A stretch of DNA of 64,000 bases, taken from the NCBI GenBank assembly GCA_014529385.2, contig CM043959.1, positions 48,797,928 through 48,861,927 of the forward strand, written 5' to 3'. The stretch comes from Adiantum capillus-veneris. Its lineage: Eukaryota; Streptophyta; Polypodiopsida; Polypodiales; Pteridaceae. Both the position numbers and the translations under genes were made by a program. Positions 1-11,702 of this stretch are shown here, piece by piece. Under the pieces are notes generated by a model. It was not told the DNA's origin. It did not search any database and was given only the letters and a program-made list of their open reading frames with translations. Position 1 is the stretch's first letter. Every line of letters starts with the position of its first letter.

Positions 1-194
1 TGGTCAAAAAGGGTAAAACCCATTTGCGAGCAGATCATCTTTCAAGGATACACAACGGGGAAGCTCCTGAAGGAGTAGATGATGACATACCAGATGCTTA
101 TCTTTTCAACATTGAAATGGTACCCAAATGGTCTCAGGAAATTGTTAGCATTCTTTCCTTCGAAAGTGAGTTTGATAATACAGAATGCAGATCC

Positions 195-860
195 AAACAG
201 CAAACAATTCGACAAACAAAAAACTTCCAGTTGATAGCAGGACGGCCGTATCATCTTGGATCGGACTTGATCCTACGATTATGTATAAATCCGGAAGAAT
301 TCGAGTGCTACCTTGAAGAAGCACATGTCCAGGGTTGTGCATTTCATTGTTCAACAGTGAAAACACACCAGAGACTGAAACAGTTAGGGGTTTATTGGCC
401 AACTATGTATGTGGACACACATTCCTATGTTACCAATTGTACAGTATGTAGTGCCAAACGACCAGTGGACCACGCAACTTTGTTTCAAGTAAACATAGCA
501 CCTACATGGAGTCAATATATCATTGACTTCTTAACCACCAGGACGTTCCCTGAGAACATCACAAGAGTATGGGAAAAAGCTATAGAGCTGGAAGCTCGTG
601 ACTTTCAGCTAATTGGGAATCAACTCTATAAGCGGGGGAAGGACAATCAACTTAGAATCTGTGCAAGTGAAAGCGAATACCTGTTGATTCTAGAACATGC
701 ACATAGCGGAATAAGTGGAGGCCAATTTTCGGGCGATAAGACGACAAAAATTATCTTAACCGCAAGAATTTAGTGGCCTACATTGCACATGGATGTCGAA
801 GAGTTTGTAAAGCGTTGTGATGCATGTCAACGCACAAAGATACCAATAAAAAGAGATGAG
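195..860 (+). other. Duplicated H2C2 zinc-binding domain before the integrase core
   Basis: Two successive copies of the gypsy integrase N-terminal zinc-binding domain are visible. The first starts at 'NFQLIAG' and has its His pair in EEAHVQGCAFH, a YWPTM block and the Cys pair CTVC (about 228-470). The second starts at 'DFQLIGN' and has LEHAH, a WPTLHMDV block and CDAC (about 597-840). Both follow the family plan of H-H, then [YW]WP, then C-x2-C. The second copy is cut by the TAG at 771-773. Most gypsy integrases carry one such domain. Confidence 0.75.
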
Positions 861-1904
861 ATGCCATTACGGCCAATGATGGGGGCAAGAGAATTTGCAA
901 AGTGGGGCATTGATTTTGTGCGACCTATATCACCCCCTGCATATCGCGACCATACCCAATATATCATTGTGGCCACGGAATATCTCACAAAATGGGTTGA
1001 AGCCAAAGCAACACAAAAAGCTGATGGACGCACCACGGCACAATTTTTGTATGAGAATGTTTTTGTACGTTACGGGTTACCAATAGAAATTGTCAGTGAT
1101 CGTGGAACACATTTTCTCAATGAAGTCATTGAATATCTGCTAGAGGAATTCATGGTCATACATAGGAAATCAGCACCATATCATCCACAGGCCAATGGGA
1201 AAGCTGAGGCCACAAATAAAACACTATGCACGGTTCTCACCAAAATAGTGTCAGAATCAAGAACAGATTGGGATCAACAGCTACACTCAACACTATGGGC
1301 ATACATGGTAGCTTACAAAACATCAATAGGAACAACACCATACAACATGGTGTTTGGCCTAAATGCTATACTACCCATAGAGTTTTTAATCCCAACTCTA
1401 TGAGTAGCAACAAGCTTGGAATGGACAGGGCATGAGCTCTCATCAAGGATTGATGATCTTGAAAAGCTAGATGAACTCCACTTACGAGCTGTTGCGTCAA
1501 TCTATGCTAAAAAAAGAAGACAAAAGGAATTTTTTGACAAGCATGTGCGTACCAAAGAGTTTAAAACATGTGATTACGTACTTGTTTATACCTTAAAACA
1601 ACATGCCAAGAAACTTAAAAAGCGAGGACTGGGACCATTTGTGATTAGTGATCTATCACAAAGTGGAGCTGTCAAGATTGCTACATTAGCAGGTGAAGAA
1701 ATTCCAAACTGGATTAGTGGATGTCGACTAAGGAGGTATCATCTACCACTCACACAGGAGATTCTCCAACAAATTCATCAAGGAAAACAACAAATGAAGG
1801 AAAAAGAGAGAGTACGGGAGGAAGCTCAAGCCGAAGCACAAGAACGCATTGCAAAAAGATGGCTTCCGCGACAACAACAAAAAAGTGGAGCACCATTGCA
1901 AATA

Positions 1905-2249
1905 AATGCCATTCGACTGACTGAGTTGGAGGAGGAAACAGTGGAGCCAATAATTGCGGTCAAAGTGGGCAACAATCAAGTGGGATCAACAGCTTTGCTT
2001 GATTTGGGTGCTCAAGCAAATTTGATCTCTTACGGATTATACCAACAGCTCACAGTCACAGATCAACTTCATCCTACTCCCCAAGTGCTGGAAAGTAGCA
2101 CATCACACCCATTGACAACATTGGGATGGACTATATTGCATGTACAGATACATCAATATATCTATCCACACAAATTCTATGTGGTGACAGATGAAAGCAC
2201 ACAACACCCAATGATGCTAGGGCAACCTTGGCAAAAAGCATACAATGTG
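1905..2249 (+). other. Retropepsin-like domain downstream of integrase
   Basis: The stretch from INAIRLTEL to GQPWQKAYNV has a retroviral-type protease fold signature: a short beta run, then LLDLGAQANLIS at about 1995-2030, then a distal MMLGQPW block resembling the family's ILG turn. The catalytic triad is D-L-G instead of D-S/T-G; GAT TTG GGT at 2001 could come from a TCG codon by one transition. In gypsy elements the protease normally lies between gag and reverse transcriptase, so a copy after the integrase is unusual. Whether A also has a normal protease cannot be seen here. Confidence 0.65.
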
Positions 2250-2252
2250 TAG

Positions 2253-2957
2253 ATAGATTGGAAAGCAAAGGCTGTCAAAATTCACCATGAACATGAACAA
2301 CAGGTGATAGCTTTTGCTCAGCAATACCATCATGCTCAACTGCAAGCCATGCAATCATTGGCAACAGAGCCAAAAACACGAATGCCATCAATGAACAACA
2401 GGAAACCCGAGACCAAATATCAGGTAAAAGCCAACCATGCTAATTACAGACAGATGAAGTCACCGGCCACAATGCAAAAATCTAGGCTACCAAAACAAGG
2501 TAAACAAGTATGGATGCGGAAGGATAGAAATGCAATGGCAGAAAAACAAAAATGTAACTAATGTATTCCAACAAAGCAGACGATTCAACCCCAAACCAAG
2601 GGCATAAAACGAATGTGGATCCTAAAGAAAATGATTAGCCATAACCCAAATGTCACTCACATTTGGATACCAAAGCAAAAGCAACTACCTGCAGTACAAG
2701 CAACAATGGAAGGAAGACGGCTGCATTTCAAAAAGGAGAACCGACATAAGTGGATGCCGATGAAAGACAAACCAGTGGCAAACAAGCAAGAGCCAAAACA
2801 TATACAAAAAAAGGCAGCAACACAATACCAATGGAAAGTCAAGGCCATAAGACCCATAGCCATTACATCTCCGCCAATTCTATCCTTAGACACAGCTATG
2901 ACTCCATCAACAGTGTCGGCAAAGCAATTGCCTTTTGCCAAAAAGACAATTAAATAG
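2253..2957 (+). other. Tryptophan-motif (W-x-P-K-like) C-terminal tail of element A
   Basis: In the same frame as the protease-like domain the protein turns into a basic, Gln/Lys-rich, low-complexity tail. It holds spaced degenerate motifs such as VWMRK, MWILKK, HIWIPKQ and KWMPMK, separated by about 15-30 residues. Element B carries the same type of tail after its own protease. The motif resembles 'WVPK' repeats in some plant retroelement polyproteins. Function is unknown; a nucleic-acid-binding linker is a guess. Confidence 0.6.
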
Positions 2958-2989
2958 AGAGCAGTAGAGTTACAGCTATTACTTGCAAA

Positions 2990-3410
2990 GAAAGCAGGAA
3001 ACCTCGACAGTGAATGCCAATAAGCATTTTGCTTATTCCCTTCTCTTGCACAACATTAATTTTTCCATGCATTGACCAAGTATGCATAAAATAGGGCCAC
3101 ATTAATCGGCCAGGCATTAGCACAACTTTTTCAACCTATGCACGGCACATACTCCGAGGTGAAACCTTGTTGTCCGGGAGGACTCCGGTTAGGAGGGGGG
3201 GAGGCATTCTAGAGGCACTCTCAAATGCGGAACCAATGACAGAAACAACAAAAAAGGGTATGATTTTCAAGTATTTTAAGGGTTGTTGTTTGATTGTGAA
3301 ATTTTCTAGAGTAACCCAAGCATATATGCCCTTATACAACATGAATCTACAGGTATATGGGGCCAAACGCCAAATCAAGCCCCTAGGTGTGTGTGTATAT
3401 AAGTAGAAAT
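2990..3410 (+). promoter_or_regulatory. Conserved purine tract and TATA region shared by A and B
   Basis: This stretch aligns with the reverse complement of about 11250-11640 in element B. Shared blocks include TTGCTTAT, GCACAACAT, CCATGCATTGAC, TATGCATA, the run AGGAGGGGGGGAGGCATTCT (about 3190-3209), an AATGCGGA block, ATATGCCCT and CCTAGG. A TATATAAG box follows at about 3397. It is internal in both elements, so it is not the terminal polypurine tract. It may be an internal promoter for the downstream ORF, a central polypurine tract, or a relic of an LTR. Confidence 0.55.
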
Positions 3411-5839
3411 AGCCATTTTTCGTGCAAAATATTGGTAAAACGGAGAAATTCGGCCATAAAAATTGCATGTGAGTGTATATAATGTGTTGTGGTGATGTTT
3501 GTGATTTATTATGATTTTTTGGGTTTGATTTTCTATTTTCCTTTTAATTTTGCTAATTTTTGGCAGAAAAACTTCACAAATACAAAAAGCAGGTGAAAAA
3601 CAGTCGTAATGAAAAACAAAAAATATGGTGATGATCAGTGACTATAGGACAACCTATGGTACAGTGGGAGTGCAATTATGAGACTGGAGCGGAAAGCGTG
3701 TTTTGGCCAGGTTTTGACCGAAATGCCAAATTTCTGGTAAATAGAGCAAACGGAGTCCAAATCAAGAAATTTTTGAGCCTAAACCGCATCTTGCAAGAAG
3801 ATAGGAGCACATGTCAAATTTCATGAAAAGTGGTTCGGGGACCTCCATTATAAGAAATGTTCACCCCATTTTTAGCTCATTTTCACTATTGACTTTGTGG
3901 AGAAAGCTTCTGCCACCTAGAGCGGATCGACTTTCCAGCAGCTTCTATGACGCACACGACTATCCGACGAGCTTCAGACATGAGAGGTAGGCTCACCACC
4001 TTGAGATTTTCGCGCATGTTTGTCGTTATGTCGCGAAAACTAGCGTAGGGGTCACACACAAAGCGAGCGATAGAGACCTGCAAGTAGAGACGGCAGCCTA
4101 ACGACTAACCCGAAAGCAACAAGACTTCATCGGTAGCTTACCCTAGTCTAGGAGACAAGTCCTGGATAGCCAAAGGTAGTGGGAAACCATCGGGAAAAAC
4201 CCTAATTCCCAGAAACCCGCAAGAGGCCACCAAATGGGAAATCGGCGAAACGGCGACCAAATGCTACCAAAATTCATGGGTAGGAGCATCTCGACATGCT
4301 CGACAAGTCTATATGACCCGCATGACCAAAAAGTGACCCGAAGCGTCACTAAACCTCAGAAACGGCATCAGACACACAAAGCGTCAAAATGCACTTGCGG
4401 CCAAACCGCAAGTCCGTTTGCCACCAAACTTCACGAGCAGCTTTCCTAGACCATCAACAACCAAGTCCTATGGTGGAAGACCACCACAAATCATCAAAGG
4501 TATGTAAACGCAACCACGGGTGCTTCTAGAGCGACAAATTGCCAAATGGAGCTCCGGTGAAGCCAAAGTCGACAAAAACCATACGGCAAGGATTCCCAAG
4601 GGATTGGGAAGCTATGGAGACCAACATTGAAAAATTTCATCGCCAAAAACCACTCCAAAAGTCAAAAAACGGCTCGGAGGCTCTGAAGTCCACACAGGGA
4701 GTTATACTCTATCCATTTGACTTTTTGGTTGAAATTAGGCTCAAAAGGGACTCAAGGGGGCAAAGGGCAAGCACTGGGAGCACTAGCACTAAAAACCTCA
4801 ACAATTTTTAGTGCTAGTGCTCAAGGGAACTTTTTGGCACAAACCTCAACAATTTTTGTCATGCACATGTTCTGAATGACATTTACAAAGCCATACACCA
4901 AGTTTCATCACAGTTGGACCAGATTTGACCTCATATGCATGGAAAAACGCAAAGTTAGGGCATAGAGGCAATAATGGGCCATTGACCTACCAAATCTTGT
5001 CCAAATCTCATGAAACTTGCACAACACACTCACATACACATCAGCAAACAATCTGTGTGGTCAGGGAGAAAAAAGGATGAAATAGACATCCGACGCGTAG
5101 GATGTCTAATGGACCTTTTTGGCATGGAAGGGATGTTTTATCATTCCAGATCTAATTACCTCATCATCAAGAGCCCATATGACAAGTTTGAAGCCATTCT
5201 AATCACTTTTGACCCCCAACACCTTCAAGATACACTTTTTGAGCCCAAAAACACCTCACAAAACCTTACAAGCATCAAATCTTGTCCTATTTCAAATCCA
5301 AGAACAGGGCCATGTTCCATAGGCCAAGGAAAACCCACAGAACAAGTTTCATGCAATTCTGATGAAAAAGACATCCTACGCGTAGGATGTCTCCAGCATA
5401 AATTTAGCCTTCTATGCAAGGAATGACATCATGGGCCAATACCATGGTGTAATGAGCCCATATACCAATTTTCAACCCATTTGGACATCAATTGCTACCT
5501 ATGATGGACATTCTACCCAAATTGTGACCTAAAGCTTGAATCAGCCCAAAAATCCACTTTTTGATATCCAAATTCAAATCCAAGCATATAGCCATGTTCC
5601 ATTAGCCTTACACTACCTGCATGTCAAGTATGAACCAATTCTGATGAAAAAGATATCCTACGCGTAGGATGTCTAAATAGAAATTTTTGGCCAGATTTGC
5701 ACTATGAGCTCATGCACAGCTTCACAAGTTTGTTTTAAGCTGTAATTTCAATTTCCAAGTCATTTGGATAAGTAAAACTCAGTTTCGTAGCTAGTATGAA
5801 AAAAACGCTAACTTTGGATTACTAAGTGCCACAAGATCT
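3411..5839 (+). other. Non-coding spacer of element A before the third ORF
   Basis: About 2.4 kb without a convincing coding frame; only short shadow frames occur. It contains three copies of a 24-bp palindrome near its right end. A short duplicated phrase (AGTGCTAGTGCT-like) lies near 4780-4820. I found no primer-binding site and no LTR pair here. Confidence 0.6.
5084..5674 (+). repeat. Three copies of the CATCCTACGCGTAGGATG palindrome
   Basis: Near-perfect 24-bp palindromes with this core lie at 5084-5107, 5369-5392 and 5651-5674, spaced about 285 bp apart. Copies 1 and 3 each differ by one base from the perfect palindrome. The same palindrome recurs seven times in the leader of element B and as half-sites in B's LTRs, so it is a family feature and not chance. 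Confidence 0.85.
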
Positions 5840-8354
5840 ATGGCAGCTTCGAAGTCACCGGCAAAGAAGAAAAGAATGACAATCAAAGATTATCTGGACG
5901 AGGTGGAACCCTTTGTCATTCCAGAAGGAACATTAAAGCCCACCAGCACTTGGATACAAGAGGATCTGTTAGAGTCCAATGACCTAAGGATCTACCACAG
6001 AGTGTTCAAAGACAATGAAGGCAATGTAATAGAGCTGCCAATGCTGCCAAGAGAGCTCAATGAATTTGTACGAAGAAAAATGGCCGGCTACTTGGAGAAA
6101 ATTGACCTCCATAACTACTTCGAAGCGATACCAGCAGGGGTGGACATCAAAAGAGTATGGGAGTTTGTAACAAGCATCAAAGAGAATGGAGTGGCCAAGG
6201 TGACAGATTTACAAGGCAGACCAGATACAGAGATCATAATCATGGAGCAGGTTGTAGCCCATGCACTAGACCTCTCCAATCAAGGAGACAATGTAACAAA
6301 AAGAAGGGACGAAGTCAAGGTGTACAAAGAGAAAAAGGCCAATTACACCTTTGAAGACATTGCCAACCCAAAAGTGGCAATTATGTGTCAGTTGTACAAC
6401 CAATACTTCCACATTTGCACTAAGAGGCCATAGAAGTACAGGATGCCGCCAGGTGCAATTGCCACAACGTTTACTTGGGCAATGACAAAAGGCACCCCAA
6501 AGATAATCAACTATGCGGCATACATACATGACAACTTGGTAAAGATGGGCAACAAAAAGCCAACCTACATAGTGCCAGGAGAACTGATAACCAAGGTGGT
6601 TTATGCAGCACTACACGCTAAAGGAAGGTGGCCTGACCCACCATCTCAGAATGATTGGCTAAGGGTAAACGAAGACAAGGAAGATGAGCCACAAAGAGCA
6701 CCAAGGGTGGCTACTAGATTGAAGAGACGGTTAGAGCTAGTTGAAGAGGAGCAACCTGAGCAAAAGAAAGGAAAGAAGGAGTCTTCTCAAGTGCCGGCCA
6801 AAGAAACCAGGTCTCAAAAAGCGGCAAGACTCGAGAGGCTGATGGAGAGTTTCCGAGCAGAAAGAGCCCTCAAGGGTGATTTAAACGAACTCTGGAAGCC
6901 ATCTCTTGAGTCTATGTCCGGATCATCCATAAGAGTGCAGAGGGACCTCTTTGAAGATGATATCAAGAATTTTGAGATTCTTGATGCTGCAGCGGAAATT
7001 ATTTCCCATGTCCCTTTCATCGAGGAGGAAGTGGAGCAGATAAGGCAGACATTGCTAGATGAACAACAAATCCAAGAAAGGGAAAGAAAAACGAAAGCAG
7101 ACAGGGACTTAAAGGGCAAACCGGTAGCTTTACCAGATAGCCCTAAACCCAGCCCACAACCATCTCCACCGTCCTCACCCCCTCCTAGCAGCCCTCCACC
7201 AGAAGATAAGGAGGCTGAGGACAAACAAGAAGAAAGGCAAGCTGAGGAGCAAGAGCAAAGGCAAGAACCTGAGCCAAAGGAAGAGGCCAAGCCTGAGTCT
7301 GAGCAAAAAGGATTAGACGAGGCCTATTATGCATTTTTGGACCTGCTAGCTGCAGGCTATACAAAGGAAGAAGCCACCACAGTCGCATTCGACTTGGCGA
7401 GAACAGGGCATAAAGATCAGATGCAAGGCATCCAGCTAGTGAAACTTAAAGAAATTGCTACAAACATTGTAGACCTGCACCCGCCCTCCAATGACTGGGA
7501 CGTGGTGATGACAAAGCTAGCCGGATTGCGAGCACAATCCATGGCTTCAGAGGAAGAAATGACGACTCTCAAAGCCACTAAAGAACAGATCAAAAAGGAA
7601 GTGGATTCTCTGCAGGCACAAAGCCAAAGGCAAAAAGAGAGAGAAGATGACCTGCAGGCCAGCTTGGCAACAGCTCTACAAAACTGCCAAGCAATGGAAG
7701 AAGCAAATGAGGCAGTAGCAAAAAGAATACTAGCAGAAGAGTGTCTGTAGCTCAGCAAGTCATTGCGAGATGCTGAAAAAGAACGGGATAATCTGACACT
7801 ACAGCTGGCAGAAGAAACAAAAGAAGTAGAGGCCATGAGAAATGCCAAGGAAAAGGCAGAGATAGGACAAGAAGCAAGCCTGGATGAAGTCCTTGAGCTC
7901 AAGGACCAATTAAAAGTCAAAGATCAAACCATCCAGAGGCTGTGAGCATCACCTGCTAGAGTTAGAGCTACGAGCTCGACTCAAATCATTTTCGAGAGTC
8001 AAATATATGAGGAGAAAATGCAGGAACTTCAGAAGGAGCCGAATCTCGAGAAAAAGCAAAGGTTAATGATGGCTGAAGGTTCTATCGCAATGCAAACAAG
8101 AATGGAGGACAGCCAAAAAGCCCTACAAGAAGAAGTAGAGAGCATAAAGATAAAGCTCGAGGAGGCGGAAAGAGTAAACGCTGAATTTAATGACCTCCTC
8201 GTGAATATGGGCGAAGAAGCTGAAGCAGAAAAGCAGACACTCCTCAGGCAAATTGAGGAGTTGAAAGGCCAGCAACAAGCAGAGGCAGAAAGCTCAGGGC
8301 CAGCCGCCAATGAGGGCATCGACCTCGAAAATGTGGCAGATCCTGTGGACACAC
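5840..8354 (+). pseudogene. Element A third ORF, 5' part: coiled-coil protein, interrupted by B
   Basis: The frame begins with MAASKSPAKKKRM at 5840 and stays in one phase to 8354, apart from stops at 6431-6433 (TAG), 7748-7750 (TAG) and 7943-7945 (TGA), all transition-type. The first ~320 residues look globular. About 6680-7330 is charged, with a Pro/Ser-rich stretch and a Glu/Gln-rich stretch. About 7500-8300 is a long heptad-like coiled coil rich in Glu, Lys, Gln and Ala. The frame continues after element B at 53293, giving roughly 1,140 codons in total. I do not recognise a named domain. The position between pol and the 3' polypurine tract matches extra ORFs of some plant gypsy elements. 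Confidence 0.75.
8350..8354. other. Target-site duplication (left) of element B
   Basis: CACAC directly before the LTR is repeated exactly at 53288-53292 after the other LTR. Five base pairs is the usual duplication for Ty3/gypsy elements. Deleting B and one copy rejoins the third ORF of A in frame. Confidence 0.93.
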
Positions 8355-9310
8355 TGTTGGACGAGAGCGACTCACACACCCATGAAGTGCATGCAAACAC
8401 TACCTAGATCAACATAATGTCAATCGAGGACACAGATGACATGATAGGCACACGGAGGAAATCTATTTAGCTTTTCAGGCTGAGACCATCCTACACATAC
8501 AACACTCTGGAAGGCCAACTAAACCACAATCAAGAACCTCACTGCTCTCAACTACACCACCTAGCCACATACACACATACGAAAGGTAACTCACCTAATC
8601 ATGCCATATTCCTACGAAACTTAAGGAACACCATCCCCTCACTAGGATACACCTGTCCCTAAGCTTCTACACTCAAAACCCTCACTCTAAACCCATCTGC
8701 AGAAAACGCGTAGGATGACAGAGCAGAATTTGAAAGTGCCTGAAACTAAAATTTATGAGTACCTATGCGTAGCTTATGTCGCCACGATTCTATAGACTAC
8801 TAGCACGTAGAAAATAGACATCCTTTGATACACTTACAACCACAAATAGCTCGTAGATGTGTCGGCGTGTGCGCTTCGTCTCGCGTGGAATGCTTGGCGT
8901 TGTCGCGTAGCTCTCCTCAAGCCTACAGCAATGGTGCTGTCGGATCTCTAATGTGTTGAGCGAGCCGGGCATAGCAAGAGGATGAAGCTCATGCTCACTC
9001 TCTTTCTCTCTCACACACAGTAGACGGCAGCGCTAAAGTTTGATTATGATAAAAGTCTCTTTACAAAATGACCTAGGTACCTTATATACTAAGGCTACCT
9101 TAGGTTTAACCAAAAATGGGGTTGAAAGGGTCAAATGGCTTTGTATTTACAATCTGGAAGTGCCATTGCACCCCAACTTCTGAAACTAGAATAACTACTC
9201 ATTACAAATGACGTTTATAGCCATAATCTGCAACATTTCATAACTGGCAAAAGATAAGACTTTGGTACGAAACTTGAGTTATGTTGTGTTGTTGACCCAG
9301 CGGTTCAACA
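8355..9310 (-). repeat. 3' LTR of element B
   Basis: The LTR begins TGTTGG and ends TTCAACA on the + strand (TG...CA) and is almost identical to 52331-53287. It contains a CACGAT...GACTACTAGCACG block and a CT-rich run near 9000. A half-copy of the palindrome (ACGCGTAGGATG) lies near 8706. The high similarity of the two LTRs points to a fairly recent insertion. Confidence 0.93.
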
Positions 9311-9322
9311 CTCCCCCCTTCC
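9311..9322 (-). other. Polypurine tract of element B
   Basis: On the minus strand GGAAGGGGGGAG directly abuts the TGTTGAACC start of the LTR. This is the expected primer site for plus-strand synthesis and fixes the orientation of B. Confidence 0.85.
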
Positions 9323-9324
9323 GT

Positions 9325-9945
<621 letters not shown>

Positions 9946-11249
9946 TCTTTGTCATTGAGGACTTCTTTGTTCTTGAGTTATGTTGTGTTGTTGACCCAGC
10001 GGTCAACACTTTGCTGTTGTTTTGGCTTCATCTGTTGCACTACTTGTATCTTTGTCGAACCACAACAAGAACTATGATCCATTAGAGCGGACATATATCA
10101 TCATAACCATTCATGTTTTGAGATCCTCTGATTACCATTATGTCTGCTCTTCTTCATTGGGGACTTCTTTGTTCCTGTGCAATCATGTTGTTAGTGTTGT
10201 CTGCAGCTTTCATTGTAGGCCATTCTTCGACTCGCCATTGAGGAGAAGTATGCTATGATCTGAAATTGGTGCTCCAATTCATTTGTCAATTGATTTAAGT
10301 AGCATTTCCTTATTGTTGATGTAGAAGGAATATGTACAAGAGGGTGGTGATAGGTGTCTTTAGATTAGGGTCTGAAACCTGGATGACCAAAGGAAAAAAC
10401 CCGGTGGGAAAAAAATGCCTTTGGTATACGCTCTTATTGGAGTTGAGCAGTTGAACGTGAAGTACATGTTCATGAAAGGTGAGTGCTTGGGTGAAATACG
10501 GAAAGAGTGCCTGATGCAAGTGCCAATTATGGGACACTCTATATGCATATGAGAAATTTGTCAACAAAAGCATGCAATGTGAAAGAAGGAGATGATGGGT
10601 GTTTCGAGGAATAAATGTAGCACATGTGACATCAAAAGATGTCTCAATAGCTTCCACCTTTCCAAGAAGGGTTTTCGATGTAGAAGTTTCTCCACTCGTA
10701 TCTCACTGTGCTCAGTACAGGAGTGTCTCTTATCTCACTCGTATCTCACTGTGCTCAGTACATGAGTGTCTTTTGGACCTTCTCCTTCACTTCACCAGAC
10801 TTAAGTACTTAGACTTCGACTCTTTTGCTCACCTATACCAGCATGAGCAACACAACGTAAATATGCTCAACTCTTCTAGCTTGAGAACTACCTAGAATAG
10901 CTAAGACGCTTAGACCACAGAGAATATTACTTGAAGCTTTGGGACTAACACCTCACTCATTTTGTGGCTTAGCTACTCGACTCTGACTTGTATGACTTGT
11001 CGGTTGCCTATTGACACTGCTTTGTGAAAAGTTCTTCGGCTGTTGTAGTGGCTGCTGAGACATACTTCGTGAAGTTTCATCGTTTTCCTGTACCTTCTTC
11101 TCTTTGTAGTGCTCAGGCCTCTCGTCAGTCTTTTCTTCATGTGGATTATGGATTTTTTTATTTTTTCTTAATAATAAACAAAGAAAATCTTTAAAAAACC
11201 TCAACAAAAGAAAAATCATTCAAATAGAAATCTAAATGCTATGTACACT
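9946..11249 (-). other. Element B internal spacer with LTR fragment and duplication
   Basis: No convincing gene. A ~38-bp copy of the LTR terminus (TTGAGTTATGTTGTGTTGTT followed by the GACCCAGCGG block) lies at about 9971-10009. A ~65-bp segment at about 9910-9975 (GATCCTCTGATTAC...) is repeated at about 10121-10185. A short Gln/Ser-rich minus-strand frame (10953-11219) could be an eroded end of coding sequence. A phrase CTCGTATCTCACTGTGCTCAGTAC is doubled near 10695 and 10740. Confidence 0.5.
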
Positions 11250-11640
11250 ATACACAAGTCCCTAGGGCTCATATATGGATTTTGTCCCCATACTCCTCTG
11301 TAACACTACTATGAGGGCATATATTCTAAATTTTGTCAAAAAATTATCACAATAAAACGCAAAAATTCAATGCATCTCACAAAACATTGCCCTCTAATAG
11401 TCATAATGTTAGGTCCGCATTCAGAATGCCTCCCCCCTTCCTATTTGGAGTCATCCTTTACGACAGGGTATCGCAAAGAGTATGTGTTGTGCTTGGGCAA
11501 TTAAAAGTTGTGCCTATGCAGGCCTTGTAATGTAGCCCTATTATGCATACACAGTCAATGCATGGAAAAGATTTATGTTGTGCAAGATGTGGGTATAAGC
11601 AATTTGCTTATTGTCATTTGTTGGTGAGGCTTCCTATTCT
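11250..11640 (-). promoter_or_regulatory. B copy of the conserved purine-tract region
   Basis: On the minus strand this matches 2990-3410 of element A, including GGAAGGGGGGAGGCATTCT (about 11425-11445), the AATGCGGA block, GCACAAC, CCATGCATTGAC and ATATGCCCT. The real polypurine tract of B is 2.1 kb further on, so this is an internal element conserved between two families with different LTRs. Confidence 0.55.
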
Positions 11641-11702
11641 AAGCAATGTAATGGTCGTTGAAGCTCCTGTATCATTGCTTGATTGAAGCGACTTGCTCTC
11701 TT

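Larger units (their letters stand above)
1..2957 (+). pseudogene. Element A: Ty3/gypsy pol, 3' part (integrase, protease-like domain, tail)
   Basis: One reading frame runs from the window edge to 2957, broken by stops at 771-773 (TAG), 1401-1403 (TGA), 2250-2252 (TAG) and 2559-2561 (TAA), each explicable by one C-to-T or G-to-A transition. It enters with the RADHLSRI segment typical of the RNase H-integrase linker. Then follow two zinc-binding domains, the integrase core (WGIDF Asp near 912, SDRG Asp at 1098, AEATNK Glu at 1206, the last two being D-x35-E) and a C-terminal domain. In the family this enzyme inserts retroelement cDNA. Unusually, an aspartic-protease-like domain and a tryptophan-motif tail follow the integrase. 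Reverse transcriptase and the 5' LTR would lie left of the window. The integrase assignment is secure and the copy is inactive. Confidence 0.93.

Noticed and set aside
3190-3209. Terminal polypurine tract and LTR start of element A at 3.2 kb
   Set aside because: The equivalent block in B is internal, 2.1 kb from the real tract; no matching LTR pair was found, so it is reported as an internal conserved block.
8790-9014. Minus-strand frame MREKESEHELHP..., also at 52767-52991
   Set aside because: It lies wholly in the LTR and is duplicated because the LTRs are duplicated.
10310-10657. 115-codon minus-strand frame in B
   Set aside because: No domain, composition of non-coding DNA, no link to neighbouring frames.
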